This document shows, piece by piece, positions 9,979 through 18,211 of a stretch of 64,000 nt of DNA. Numbering within the stretch: the stretch's first letter is position 1; each line of letters opens with the position of its first letter. Position numbers and translations under genes: made by a program. The stretch comes from Planctomycetaceae bacterium UBA2671 (lineage in GTDB: Bacteria > Planctomycetota > Planctomycetia > Planctomycetales > Planctomycetaceae): the NCBI GenBank assembly GCA_002359185.1, contig DEML01000068.1, positions 243,192-307,191 on the forward strand, read 5' to 3'. Under the pieces are notes generated by a model. The model was given only the letters and a program-made list of their open reading frames with translations. It was not told where the DNA came from and did not search any database.

Positions 9979-10887
9979 ATGGTTTTCCAAAATTCCCCAA
10001 TTATTCGATGCACGATGCTTGTCGCCATTTTTCTGGCAGGTTCATCAGATTTTGCGAGAGCCGAGGATCCTGCAGATACGAAATATCATCTGCAGTATCA
10101 GTTCGAGCAGGGTCATTTTGTGAAATATCATGTGCAGGATCGTTCTGCCTACACGACTCGTAAGAAAGAGATTGCGGAAACCGTTCGCAACGAATCTCAG
10201 CAGTGGCGACATTACCGCGTGATTGCGATCAATGAGTCTGGAGAGGCCACTTTGGAACTGATGATCGACCGTGCCCGGCTGGTCGCCCAATTCGACGATT
10301 CCAAGCCAACCATCTTCGACAGTGCCGACCCAAATTTACAGCCTCCCAAAATGCAGTCGATTATGACCTCGATTGGAAAACCTCTCTGCCGCATGCGTGT
10401 GAATGAACAGGGAAATTTGGTGCATGTCCAAAGCTTGAATGGAGATCAATCGCTGGAAAATGATCCCGCGATTAACTTCCTGGTCGTATTTCCGGAGCAT
10501 AATGTCGCCGTTGGAGAGACCTGGACACAAACGCTGGAAGTTGAAGTTCCTGTAACTGACAAGCTGAAAGAGAAGGTGAAACTTCTACGAAAATACACTT
10601 TGGAAAGCGTCAATGAAGACATTGCCCACATTAAAGTTTATACAGTTCTGACCACCATCATTCGCGATCCTGCTGTGAAAACACGTTTAATGACTCAAAC
10701 CCCATCCGGCTCTGTCGAATTTGACATGTCCCGTGGTGTGATGATTTCCAGGACTCTGAGCGTAGACGATCAGGTCGTCGGAGCATTTGGAGCAGGAACT
10801 CTGGTGCATGCACAGAATGAACGCATCGAAAAGCTCCAGCAGGAGACGGCTGTCTCTGAAAAATCCGAAGCCGTTTCTAAGAATTGA
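9979..10887 (+). CDS. Secreted protein, possibly DUF6263-like
   Basis: 302 residues from ATG 9979. A signal peptide is evident (TMLVAIFLAGSSDFARAED, cleavage after about ARA). The mature protein is predicted beta-rich: YHLQYQFEQGHFVKYHV near residues 37-53, a region on inhibition of variation (GEATLELMIDRARL), a GETWTQTLEV segment near 177-186, and a late FDMSRGVMISRTL segment. This order (strand with 'F..G....Y.v', later 'vg..W.q', then a 'd...G.......') resembles small planctomycete secreted proteins such as DUF6263, but I cannot confirm the family. Acidic C-terminal tail. No catalytic residues recognised. It sits alone, 226 bp after the previous secreted-protein gene. Confidence 0.8.
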   Translation: MVFQNSPIIRCTMLVAIFLAGSSDFARAEDPADTKYHLQYQFEQGHFVKYHVQDRSAYTTRKKEIAETVRNESQQWRHYRVIAINESGEATLELMIDRARLVAQFDDSKPTIFDSADPNLQPPKMQSIMTSIGKPLCRMRVNEQGNLVHVQSLNGDQSLENDPAINFLVVFPEHNVAVGETWTQTLEVEVPVTDKLKEKVKLLRKYTLESVNEDIAHIKVYTVLTTIIRDPAVKTRLMTQTPSGSVEFDMSRGVMISRTLSVDDQVVGAFGAGTLVHAQNERIEKLQQETAVSEKSEAVSKN

Positions 10888-11073
10888 ACCCCTGCCATCT
10901 AGGTAATGTGCATGGCGTTTGCTCATTTCCAAAACAGTTTAGGGCCACCGCTTGACGATTAATCTGGTTTGCTTACACTCGACATTCCTCGGTCGTAAAG
11001 TTTAAATCGCCTCATATTGTCGTTTTCGTCCCTCAACCTGCTGAGTTTGCGGCTCAGAATGTGGAGCTCTTCA

Positions 11074-12015
11074 GTGAGTGATAATCGGAACAGTCTCTCA
11101 CCAGAAGTCACCAGTCTGCTGGAAGCCTCGATCAAACTGGCCAAGGCGTTGAAGTCCTCTGCCATTCTGATTCTTTCCGAAGTTCCTTACGATTTCCGGG
11201 AAATTCAGAATCAGTTCAAATCGATCCGACTGATCGTGGCTACCGATAAACCCAAAGTGAAAGAGGCGGTTAAAGAAGATGACATCGATCTGATCGAACT
11301 CCTGAATGAACCGGGAACTCGACAGAATCAGTTGGGACAATCGCTCCTGGAAGGGCTCGCCGACGAGTTGATCAGCAATGGGGATTCTGTTGTAACGCTC
11401 TACGCGGTCTTTAACCGGGAAGATGTCGATACGATCAGCGTGATCACTCTGGGCGATCAACTTTCCCGACTGACTTCCCGCGATCTGCAACGGCTCGAAA
11501 CGCAGGTCCCTCTCGAAACGCTTCGCCTCGTCGTCGATCTGGCTTGTGAAATTGGTCGGGAAGGTCGCGAAGGGAAATCTGTCGGGACGATGTTTGTCGT
11601 CGGGAATCATCGCAAAGTGATGCAGATGTCTCACGAGCAGGTCCACGATCCCTTCCGAGGTTACAGCCGCAAGGACTGTAAATTGCGAAACCCTCGTGTT
11701 CGCGAAAGTGTGAAAGAACTGGCTCAGATCGATGGCGCATTCGTCATCGCATCCGACGGAACCGTTGTCGCAGCTGGTCGCATTCTGGATGCCCCGGCTG
11801 ACGGATTGACGTTGTCAAAAGGTCTTGGTTCCCGTCACTGGGCCTCAGCTGCGATTTCCAAAGCAACAAACTCCATCGCCATCGCGGTCTCGGAATCAAC
11901 AGGAACCGTTCGTCTCTTTCAAGATGGTGTCGTCGTCCTGCGAATTGAACCAATGGATCAGGCCATGAAATGGCGGGAAGACCTGATTGAACCCCCACCA
12001 TCGACTGGAGACTGA
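11074..12015 (+). CDS. Diadenylate cyclase (DisA_N/DAC domain) with PK-C-like N-terminal domain, DacZ-like
   Basis: Predicted to make cyclic di-AMP from two ATP. I favour GTG 11074 because GGAG lies 7 bases upstream and the protein then begins MSDNRNSLSPEV; the frame opens at 11017 and ATG 11059 is another option. Residues about 5-150 form an alpha/beta domain resembling the pyruvate-kinase C-terminal fold (LIVATDKPKV, GDSVVTLYAVF, DTISVITLG). The DAC domain follows, with the DGA motif (IDGAFVIASDG, about 219-229) and the RH motif as SRHWASAAI (about 253-261), then AVSESTGTVRLF. This order matches archaeal DacZ and related bacterial proteins rather than DisA (no helix-hairpin-helix DNA-binding domain) or CdaA (no membrane helices). 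The third residue of the RHR motif is W, as is variable in DacZ-type enzymes. Likely cytoplasmic; target unknown. Confidence 0.85.
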   Translation: MSDNRNSLSPEVTSLLEASIKLAKALKSSAILILSEVPYDFREIQNQFKSIRLIVATDKPKVKEAVKEDDIDLIELLNEPGTRQNQLGQSLLEGLADELISNGDSVVTLYAVFNREDVDTISVITLGDQLSRLTSRDLQRLETQVPLETLRLVVDLACEIGREGREGKSVGTMFVVGNHRKVMQMSHEQVHDPFRGYSRKDCKLRNPRVRESVKELAQIDGAFVIASDGTVVAAGRILDAPADGLTLSKGLGSRHWASAAISKATNSIAIAVSESTGTVRLFQDGVVVLRIEPMDQAMKWREDLIEPPPSTGD

Positions 12016-12023
12016 TATCAAAA

Positions 12024-12096
12024 TACAAGTACGAAGCGCAAGCGAGTGTGTAAAAACGGCGAATTCAGACACACTCGCTTGCGCTTCGTGCTTGTA
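12024..12096. repeat. Intergenic inverted repeat, family A copy 1
   Basis: Arms of 28 bp at 12024-12051 and 12069-12096 pair with one mismatch around a 17-base loop. The arm core is gaagcgcaagcgagtgtgt. The same core forms a similar hairpin at 31971-32046. It lies between the diadenylate cyclase and hpt genes and could end or attenuate transcription, but there is no clear T-run. Confidence 0.9.
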
Positions 12097-12153
12097 TAAT
12101 GTATTCCTCGTAAATTATGAGGAGCATGGAACAAGAATCTACTCAATCACAAA

Positions 12154-12723
12154 ATGGCTATGAAAACTCCTGTCCCTTCCATCATGATCCCAGCCGCTGA
12201 AATCCAGCAGCGTGTGCAGGAACTGGCAGAGCTAGTCTCTGCAGAATATGCCGATCGGGATCTCACCTTGCTGGGAGTGATGACCGGCAGTCTGATGTTT
12301 CTGGCCGATTTCATGAGGCATCTGCATGTTCCCCATCAAGTGGGCATTATTCAGGCTTCCAGCTATGTGGGACAGGTCACGACTCCCGGCGAGTTGAAAG
12401 TCAATCTCGACTTCCTGCCCTACCTGGCCGATCGACATGTGCTGTTGATTGATGACATTCTCGATACCGGTCAGACACTCATAAAATTGCAGGAGAAGGT
12501 CAAAGTTCTGCAACCAGCTTCAATCCAGACCGCAACACTTCTCTGGAAAAAATCCAGAACGACTCATGCAGTCAAACCCGATTATTTCGGATTCGAAATC
12601 GAAGACCGCTTCGTCGTCGGTTATGGACTCGACTACAATGACGACTATCGCCATTTACCAGATATCTGTGAACTGACCGAGGCCATCGAGTCTGGGGCCT
12701 CTTTTTCTCGAACAGTCAACTAA
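12154..12723 (+). CDS. hpt: Hypoxanthine phosphoribosyltransferase
   Basis: Salvages hypoxanthine or guanine to IMP or GMP with PRPP, in the cytoplasm. The 189 residues are the usual length. The PRPP-binding motif is VLLIDDILDTGQTL (about 96-109). A flexible-loop region (IIQASSYVGQVT, 65-76) and GVMTGSLMFLADF (41-53) fit type I PRTases, and FVVGYGLDYNDDYRHLP near the C-terminus is the typical purine-site and C-terminal signature of HPRT. ATG 12154 or ATG 12160 could be the start. It follows the family A hairpin and converges on the histidine kinase gene, ending about 10 bp from it. A purine nucleoside phosphorylase gene lies 3 kb away, so two purine-salvage steps are encoded in this neighbourhood. 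Confidence 0.95.
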   Translation: MAMKTPVPSIMIPAAEIQQRVQELAELVSAEYADRDLTLLGVMTGSLMFLADFMRHLHVPHQVGIIQASSYVGQVTTPGELKVNLDFLPYLADRHVLLIDDILDTGQTLIKLQEKVKVLQPASIQTATLLWKKSRTTHAVKPDYFGFEIEDRFVVGYGLDYNDDYRHLPDICELTEAIESGASFSRTVN

Positions 12724-12732
12724 CAGAAAATC

Positions 12733-14463
12733 TCACTCAATGTCCGACATCGTGCGAGTTCCGGCGTGGTGTTCAGCGACCGCTTCATTGGAAAATGGCC
12801 AGTGCAGTATAAACCGGGCACCTTGACCGGGGGCATCACCGACGACGATATCTCCGCCATGTTCTCGCATGATTTTTCGGCTGACTGCCAACCCGATGCC
12901 CGTGCCGCTGGCTCCTTTTGTCGATTCAAAGACGTTGAAGATTTTGTCTTTCACATCGTGAGGGATGCCGGGGCCGTTATCGACGACTTCGATCACAATC
13001 TGATCTTCAGCAGTGTCGAAGCGGGTTGTCAGTTCCACTTGCCCTTCACCTTCGGAGTGCTCCGCGGCATCGATCGCATTAGTCACAATATTCAACACGG
13101 CTCGATGGATCGCTTCCGGATCAAAGGTCGACTTGGGCATCGCTGGATCGGGGAGGTAAGATAATTGAACTCCATATTCCTGAGCATGCTGCTCCATCAA
13201 TTCGAACACATCATGCACCACATCGTTAGCTGAGGCGACCTCGATGGTGGGAGTGCGTTCCTTGCTGAAGGTGAGCATATCCATGACAAGGTTGTAGATT
13301 TTATCCTGGTTTTTTTCGACCAGTTTCCAGCCTTTGAGAATCAGATCTCGCTGATCCTGCTTGAGTCCGATATCAATCAGGTAACTTCCCCCGCGCACTC
13401 CCTGCAGAATATTTTTGATGTGATGGCTCAACGTGGCAATCGTTTGACCGATAGCTGCCAGTCGTTCGGCATCGACTAAGGACTGCTGATAACGGAAGTT
13501 TTCGATAGCCAGCGCACATTGGCGGGCCACCGCAGTGAGCAATCGAAGTTTCTGATCGGTGAGATGCTGCTCCGACCGATCATTCAAATTGCGCGTGCCA
13601 CCGTCGGGCTCTGTCACATCCAGGTAAATCGCTCCCAGCAATGTCATTCGCCCAAGCATCGGCACACATAATGCTTCTTTGACTCCAGCTTGCAGAATGC
13701 TTTGGCCGGGATCGAAACGGGTGTCGTGCAATGGATCGGTCGAACGAACCGAGTTCCCGGTTTTGATAACGTAATCCACAATCGATTTTGATATGGGCAT
13801 GCGAGCTTGAATTGCAGAGGCGGAAGACTTCACCTCGATCGAACTGACAGAAGCCTGAGGCACGACCATACCGGAATCGGTATCGATTAAAAGAATACAG
13901 CCTCGATCGGCATGGATCGTTTTCAAAATCATTCGCAGCACGCGATCGAGCAGTTCCGATAAAGTCATGGAAGGACGCACGGCTTGCTCGGCGATTTCGC
14001 CAATCACATAAAGGACATCATCCGGCAGTAAATTACTGTGATCAACCGAAGCCTCGATTCCCTGAGTTGTCGATTGCTGAGGAGAAAAGGTGCGGATGAT
14101 TTGAGAGTGCCCATGTTGAGAGCTTCCACCAACCAGGTCGACATGTGCGAACGAGGAACGATCGGGAGAGCGGATGGCATAAACGAGTGTAGTACGTCCC
14201 AGGCGAATTTGATCGCCCGATTCCAGTACAGCCGATTTGATTTTATGACCATTGACGTACGTTCCGTTGGAACTGTTCAGGTCTTCCAGTATCCAGCCTT
14301 CCACTTCAGGCCGAATCCGGGCATGTGTGCGGGAGGCTTCGGTATCGAGCACGCGAATGGGATGCTGAGTTCCCCGACCGATCAGCATTTCTCCGGTCAA
14401 CATGAAGCGAGTCCCTTGATCGCTTCCTTCAATGACCAGTAATGATGCTTCCCGATCCGGCAT
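12733..14463 (-). CDS. FHA-GAF sensor histidine kinase (soluble)
   Basis: About 576 residues from ATG 14463, which has GGA-rich sequence 8 bases upstream; the frame also has GTG 14475. Domains in order: an FHA domain (about 8-100) with IGRG, the SRTHARI motif and LNSSNGTYVNG, which would bind a phosphothreonine partner; a GAF domain (about 150-320) with DRGCILLIDTDSG; a phosphoacceptor helix with ATLSHHIKNILQG, the second H being a likely phosphoacceptor; and a HATPase_c domain with the N box (NIVTNAIDAAEH), G1 (DNGPGIP) and G2 (SGTGIGLAVSRKIM). No membrane helices and no receiver domain, so it should sense a cytoplasmic signal and act on a separate, unidentified regulator. FHA plus GAF plus kinase is a common planctomycete layout. 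Signal unknown. Confidence 0.9.
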   Translation of the reverse strand: MPDREASLLVIEGSDQGTRFMLTGEMLIGRGTQHPIRVLDTEASRTHARIRPEVEGWILEDLNSSNGTYVNGHKIKSAVLESGDQIRLGRTTLVYAIRSPDRSSFAHVDLVGGSSQHGHSQIIRTFSPQQSTTQGIEASVDHSNLLPDDVLYVIGEIAEQAVRPSMTLSELLDRVLRMILKTIHADRGCILLIDTDSGMVVPQASVSSIEVKSSASAIQARMPISKSIVDYVIKTGNSVRSTDPLHDTRFDPGQSILQAGVKEALCVPMLGRMTLLGAIYLDVTEPDGGTRNLNDRSEQHLTDQKLRLLTAVARQCALAIENFRYQQSLVDAERLAAIGQTIATLSHHIKNILQGVRGGSYLIDIGLKQDQRDLILKGWKLVEKNQDKIYNLVMDMLTFSKERTPTIEVASANDVVHDVFELMEQHAQEYGVQLSYLPDPAMPKSTFDPEAIHRAVLNIVTNAIDAAEHSEGEGQVELTTRFDTAEDQIVIEVVDNGPGIPHDVKDKIFNVFESTKGASGTGIGLAVSRKIMREHGGDIVVGDAPGQGARFILHWPFSNEAVAEHHAGTRTMSDIE

Positions 14464-14742
14464 GTCTTTTTCCACACTTGCAATGAGAATTAACTTCTGA
14501 CTTCGCCCTGGCTCTTATGATTGTTCAATGGTAATCAATGCCCGTCTGGAAATCATCAGAAATGGCTTTTGAACTCAGACTTTATTCAGCCTCACCCAGC
14601 TACTGTAATTGTGAACATAGAAATATGAGGACTCAATTCCGCAGAGCCCGTCTAACGATTATGCTACGCTCAAAACAATATGGTCGAGGAATCTTAATCT
14701 CTGTAAGTGAGATTCAGAGGAATTGTTCAACAACAGGCAGGA

Positions 14743-15393
14743 ATGTCATCAATGGATCACGCACAAATACTTCATCGACTCTTAGAGGACCGACTGGTCG
14801 CCATTTTACGGGTAGATGATTCCGATTTACTGGTTGATTTATGCAAAGCGATTGCAGCTGGCGGAATCCAATCGATTGAAATCACGATGACGGTACCTAA
14901 TGCCCTGCGAATTCTTGAAGAAGTTCGTCAGCAACTTCCTGAGGAAGTCCTATTAGGAGCAGGCACCGTACTCGATGCAGAAACCGCTCGCCTCGTTATC
15001 CTCGCGGGAGCCGATTTTATCGTCTCTCCGCATACTGATGTCGAGATCATTAAAATGTGCAAACGCTATGGAAAACCAATTGTTCCGGGCGCATTCACAC
15101 CGACAGAAATTGTGCACGCCTGGCAGTCGGGAGCCGATATCGTCAAGCTGTTTCCTTCAGATCCAATCGGTCCCAAATATCTGAAAAACCTGAAAGGTCC
15201 ACTCCCGCAAATCCGCATGATGCCGACGGGCGGCGTGGAACTCGACACCATCCATGATTTTTTCGCAGCTGGTGCCTGTGCCGTTGGAATCGGGGGAGCC
15301 CTCTTGAAAAAAGAATGGCTCATAGAGAAAAACTTCGCTGCGGTCGAAGCCGAAGCGAGGAAGTTTGTCGATGCGGTTCAATCGATAAATTAA
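14743..15393 (+). CDS. eda: KDPG/KHG aldolase family protein
   Basis: Class I aldolase expected to split 2-keto-3-deoxy-6-phosphogluconate into pyruvate and glyceraldehyde 3-phosphate (Entner-Doudoroff), or a related keto-hydroxy acid. The frame opens at 14707, but ATG 14743 or ATG 14752 gives the usual length (about 216 residues). Key residues are present: E46 in SIEITM, the Schiff-base lysine K135 in DIVKLFPSDPIG, and the phosphate-binding MMPTGGV and GIGGALL segments of the TIM barrel. A single gene with no kinase or dehydratase beside it, so the exact substrate (KDPG, KHG or KDPGal) cannot be fixed. Divergent from the histidine kinase gene across about 280 bp in which I see no further feature. 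Confidence 0.9.
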   Translation: MSSMDHAQILHRLLEDRLVAILRVDDSDLLVDLCKAIAAGGIQSIEITMTVPNALRILEEVRQQLPEEVLLGAGTVLDAETARLVILAGADFIVSPHTDVEIIKMCKRYGKPIVPGAFTPTEIVHAWQSGADIVKLFPSDPIGPKYLKNLKGPLPQIRMMPTGGVELDTIHDFFAAGACAVGIGGALLKKEWLIEKNFAAVEAEARKFVDAVQSIN

Positions 15394-15470
15394 AAATGAA
15401 GCGATAACAAAGGACATAATTTCAAACCGAAGAGCGATATTCTTTTCTTCCACTTGAGGGGCGGTTACTT

Positions 15471-15587
15471 CCCTTCTCCTTGGGGAGAAGGTGGCCGAAG
15501 GCCGGATGAGGGGGTGTCTTCGACGCCTCATATATTATTTACCTCGAATTCCCTCACCCTAGCCCTCTCCCAGAGGGAGAGGGGACA
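15471..15587. repeat. Intergenic repeat with imperfect inverted arms
   Basis: Left part cccttctccttggggagaag with a GGCCGAAGGCCGG hairpin; right part ccctcaccctagccctctcc followed by cagagggagagggg. The ccctcaccct...ccctctccc...gggagagggg pattern is a widespread bacterial intergenic repeat type. It fills the gap between the aldolase and purine nucleoside phosphorylase genes. Confidence 0.8.
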
Positions 15588-15632
15588 AATTATTATTTCA
15601 ATTTAAGCTCAACAAAATAAACGACAAGCATT

Positions 15633-16484
15633 ATGCACGGATTACAGGAACGGATTCAGGAAACTCTCAAGTTCATTCGCGGGCAATGGACGAGAGAGCC
15701 TCGTATCGGAATCATTTGTGGGAGTGGATTGGGCAAACTCTCCGAAGCATTAGCGATCGAAGCAGCCTTTGAATTTGCAGATCTTCCGCACTTCGTCCCC
15801 TCAACCGCAATGGGGCATGCCGGTCGGCTGTTGTGTGGCAGGTGGAATCAGGCCTCTATCGTCGCGATGCAGGGACGATTGCACTTTTACGAAGGCTACT
15901 CTCTGGCTGAGATTACTTACCCGGTACGGGTAATGCAGGCTTTGGGAGTGGATCTGTTAATCGTCACTAGTGCCAGTGGAGGGATGCATCCTCAGCATCA
16001 TCCGGGCCAGATTATTGTGATTGATGACCATATTAATTTGATGGGTGACAACCCGCTCGCCGGCTGGAACGACGAAGACCTCGGCCCGCGTTTTCCAGAT
16101 ATGAGCAGACCTTACGATCCGCCACTCCTCGAAAAAGCACTGGAGATTGCACGTCAGAAAAACATTTCTGCTCAACGGGGAGTGTATGTCGGCGTGAAAG
16201 GTCCCAATTATGAAACACGAGCGGAATATCGGTTCTTTCGGGCAATAGGAGGCGATGTCGTCGGCATGTCGACGGTCCCGGAAACATTGGTCGCTGTGCA
16301 TGGTGGGACGCGCGTGGTGGGGTTATCGACCGTCACAAATGTCTGCCTGCCCGATGCCTTAACTCCCGTGACAGGTCAGGAAGTGATCGATGTCGCTCAT
16401 CAGGCTTCTCGAAATGTTCGAATCATTATCGACGGCTTGATTCAGCACGAAAGCAAAACGATGAAAAGTGAATTGTTTCCTTGA
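15633..16484 (+). CDS. punA: Purine nucleoside phosphorylase (trimeric type)
   Basis: Phosphorolysis of purine nucleosides to base and ribose 1-phosphate. The 283 residues fit the trimeric (mammalian-like) family rather than hexameric DeoD. Visible motifs: the phosphate loop GIICGSGLGKL (about 28-38); STAMGHAGRL, with the phosphate-site histidine; MQGRLHFYEGYSLAEITYP (about 79-97), the family signature; GPNYETRAEYRFFRA; VVGMSTVPETLVA, with the base-contacting residues; and VTNV, with the conserved asparagine. Start ATG 15633. The HIT-protein gene follows after 31 bp, so the two are probably co-transcribed. Confidence 0.93.
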   Translation: MHGLQERIQETLKFIRGQWTREPRIGIICGSGLGKLSEALAIEAAFEFADLPHFVPSTAMGHAGRLLCGRWNQASIVAMQGRLHFYEGYSLAEITYPVRVMQALGVDLLIVTSASGGMHPQHHPGQIIVIDDHINLMGDNPLAGWNDEDLGPRFPDMSRPYDPPLLEKALEIARQKNISAQRGVYVGVKGPNYETRAEYRFFRAIGGDVVGMSTVPETLVAVHGGTRVVGLSTVTNVCLPDALTPVTGQEVIDVAHQASRNVRIIIDGLIQHESKTMKSELFP

Positions 16485-16515
16485 ATTGACCTACAAATCA
16501 CGAGGAGTAAATAGA

Positions 16516-16863
16516 ATGTCCGAACAGAAAACCCTCTTTGAAAAAATCATTGATCGGGAGATTCCAGCTGACATTGTCTTTGAAGATGATCTTTGTCTGG
16601 CGTTTCGGGATATCAATCCGCAAGCTCCGGTTCATATTTTAGTGATCCCAAAAAAGCCGATTCCCTCATTAGCAGATGCCACCGAAGACGATCGAGTTCT
16701 GCTGGGGCACTTGCTACTCGTACTGAAGAACGTCGCTTTGCAGGAAGGATTGGATAACGGATTTCGAACAGTTCTCAATACCGGACCCGATGGAGGACAG
16801 GATGTTTATCACTTGCATTTCCATCTTCTGGGCAAACGCAAGCTGACATGGCCACCAGGTTGA
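16516..16863 (+). CDS. HIT (histidine triad) nucleotide-binding protein, HinT-like
   Basis: 115 residues. ATG 16516 is preferred because GAGGAG lies 8 bases upstream; the frame extends back to 16468 into the previous gene, which is not needed. The sequence starts with the HinT signature FEKIIDREIPADIVFEDD, has HILVIPKKPI in the middle, and ends with the triad HLHFHLLG. HinT proteins hydrolyse AMP-lysine and other nucleoside phosphoramidates in the cytoplasm; the physiological substrate is unknown. The C-terminus (KLTWPPG) is the usual HinT end. Placed 31 bp behind the purine nucleoside phosphorylase gene, which fits purine nucleotide housekeeping. Confidence 0.93.
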   Translation: MSEQKTLFEKIIDREIPADIVFEDDLCLAFRDINPQAPVHILVIPKKPIPSLADATEDDRVLLGHLLLVLKNVALQEGLDNGFRTVLNTGPDGGQDVYHLHFHLLGKRKLTWPPG

Positions 16864-16919
16864 TGAAAGTGTTCCGTATTTAGCACTGCAACAAACGACG
16901 GATAAAGTTCGCAAGGGCA

Positions 16920-17708
16920 TTACCATAATTCGCCAGCGACATTTCCCAGATAGCCGATTGCGTTTTTGATATCTTCAAAACGGTTTTCACCAGCTGTTCG
17001 TTGGATATTCAGACTGCCTCGGTAACCGACTTCGAACAAAGTGGCGAGCATTTCATCCCAGACGATTTCGCCGCGGCCTAGTTGTGTTTCCTCACCGCCG
17101 CCTGAGTAATCGCGGACGGCATCTCGAGCCGTGAATTGTTCGATGGATCGATAAAGTTCTCGGAGTGCATCTATCGGATCGTGACCTCCAAGCATGTATC
17201 GTGAGGGATCGAAATCGATAGCGATGGGACCGGAGCGGATTGTCGAGAGAAATTCCTTGAGCACCTGGGGCGACTTGCCAATGGGAATGACGGTCAGCAC
17301 GACACCAATGTGATTACCATAACGGGCCAGATCATCGATCGATTGCTGCAGAACCGAATAGCTGCGATGTTCGGGATCAGGAATTTCACCAATTTTCAGG
17401 CAGAGGTGCCGGGCTTTTAGCTGAGCAGTCAATTCCATTGCTTCCCGAGTTGCAGCAATCCGGGCATCGAGGTCTGCCTCCTCATAAAATGAACGTCGAA
17501 TGGTGAAATTCATAGCGGTCAACTTTAGACCGTACTCATTGAGAGCTTTAAGCAAATCCCGCTTTCCGGTTTGCGAAATCTCTCGAGGCTTCAATTCGGT
17601 CCGGGCATCACAGCGGATGCCGTTGACTGGTAATTGTGCGATCAGTTTAAGAGCCGCCTTTAAAGGGAGATTCAGAGAACTGGTAGTGACTGAGAATTGA
17701 TTTTGCAT
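16920..17708 (-). CDS. Sugar phosphate isomerase/epimerase-like TIM-barrel protein
   Basis: 262 residues from ATG 17708. The order of segments fits the xylose-isomerase-like TIM barrel (AP endonuclease 2 superfamily): an N-terminal VNGIRCDARTELKP strand-loop, GLKLTAMNFTIRR, a strand with ARHLCLKIGEIPDP, GVVLTVIPIGKSP, PIAIDFDPSRYMLGGHDP, ARDAVRDYSGGG and YRGSLNIQRTAGEN. Several acidic and histidine residues that would bind a divalent metal are present in part; one usual glutamate position reads VVLTVIP instead of a clear ExH pattern, so metal binding and activity are uncertain. No signal peptide. Planctomycetes carry many such paralogues; the substrate cannot be named. It converges with the HIT gene. 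Confidence 0.8.
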   Translation of the reverse strand: MQNQFSVTTSSLNLPLKAALKLIAQLPVNGIRCDARTELKPREISQTGKRDLLKALNEYGLKLTAMNFTIRRSFYEEADLDARIAATREAMELTAQLKARHLCLKIGEIPDPEHRSYSVLQQSIDDLARYGNHIGVVLTVIPIGKSPQVLKEFLSTIRSGPIAIDFDPSRYMLGGHDPIDALRELYRSIEQFTARDAVRDYSGGGEETQLGRGEIVWDEMLATLFEVGYRGSLNIQRTAGENRFEDIKNAIGYLGNVAGELW

Positions 17709-18211
17709 TGTGTCTGTTCGTAGAGAAATATGCAGAGTTTGCCGAGGAGATCAGTTCGATTCGCAAAACCGCAACAATCGGCAAAGCTGGCAGGATCATC
17801 CCAGCCCACTGTTTCGCTGGCAATTGCTATCGAGCTGTCTGAACGGTCGATTTTAGAAAGAGAACCGCCTGCTGAAAACAGACCCCTGAAAATCCTTCTC
17901 GGGATGATTCTCCTTTAGTAGCTTTTTTCCTGATTGCAACTTTGTTGAACCACGGATGGACACGGATTATCACGGATCACAGAAGTAATCAGACCAATAT
18001 TCAATAACGCTCTAAGTGTGCCACTTCTGGCTTGCCCAGCAGTGATTTGTACAGCCTATAACCTTTTCGAATCATTACCTGATTCTATTAGTAATATAAA
18101 ACTCAACATACGAATTGAACCGCAGATAAACGCAGATATTTCTTATCCGTGTCCATCCGTGGTTCAAAATACCAGATTGACGATCTGAATAAGAATTCAA
18201 CATTCATCCAG
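17709..18211. repeat. Gene-poor repeat region with a 23-bp perfect inverted repeat
   Basis: No credible gene here; a 62-codon frame at 17730-17918 has no recognisable features. Arms at 17945-17967 and 18145-18167 are a perfect 23-bp inverted repeat with core cacggatggacacggat. Between them, 18017-18045 carries gtgccacttctggcttgccc within a 29-base string that recurs exactly at 63472-63500. The Shine-Dalgarno region of the next gene is weak. Confidence 0.8.

Noticed and set aside
17730..17918. 62-codon plus-strand frame upstream of the large secreted protein
   Set aside because: No ribosome site, no recognisable motif, and adjacent to a repeat region.
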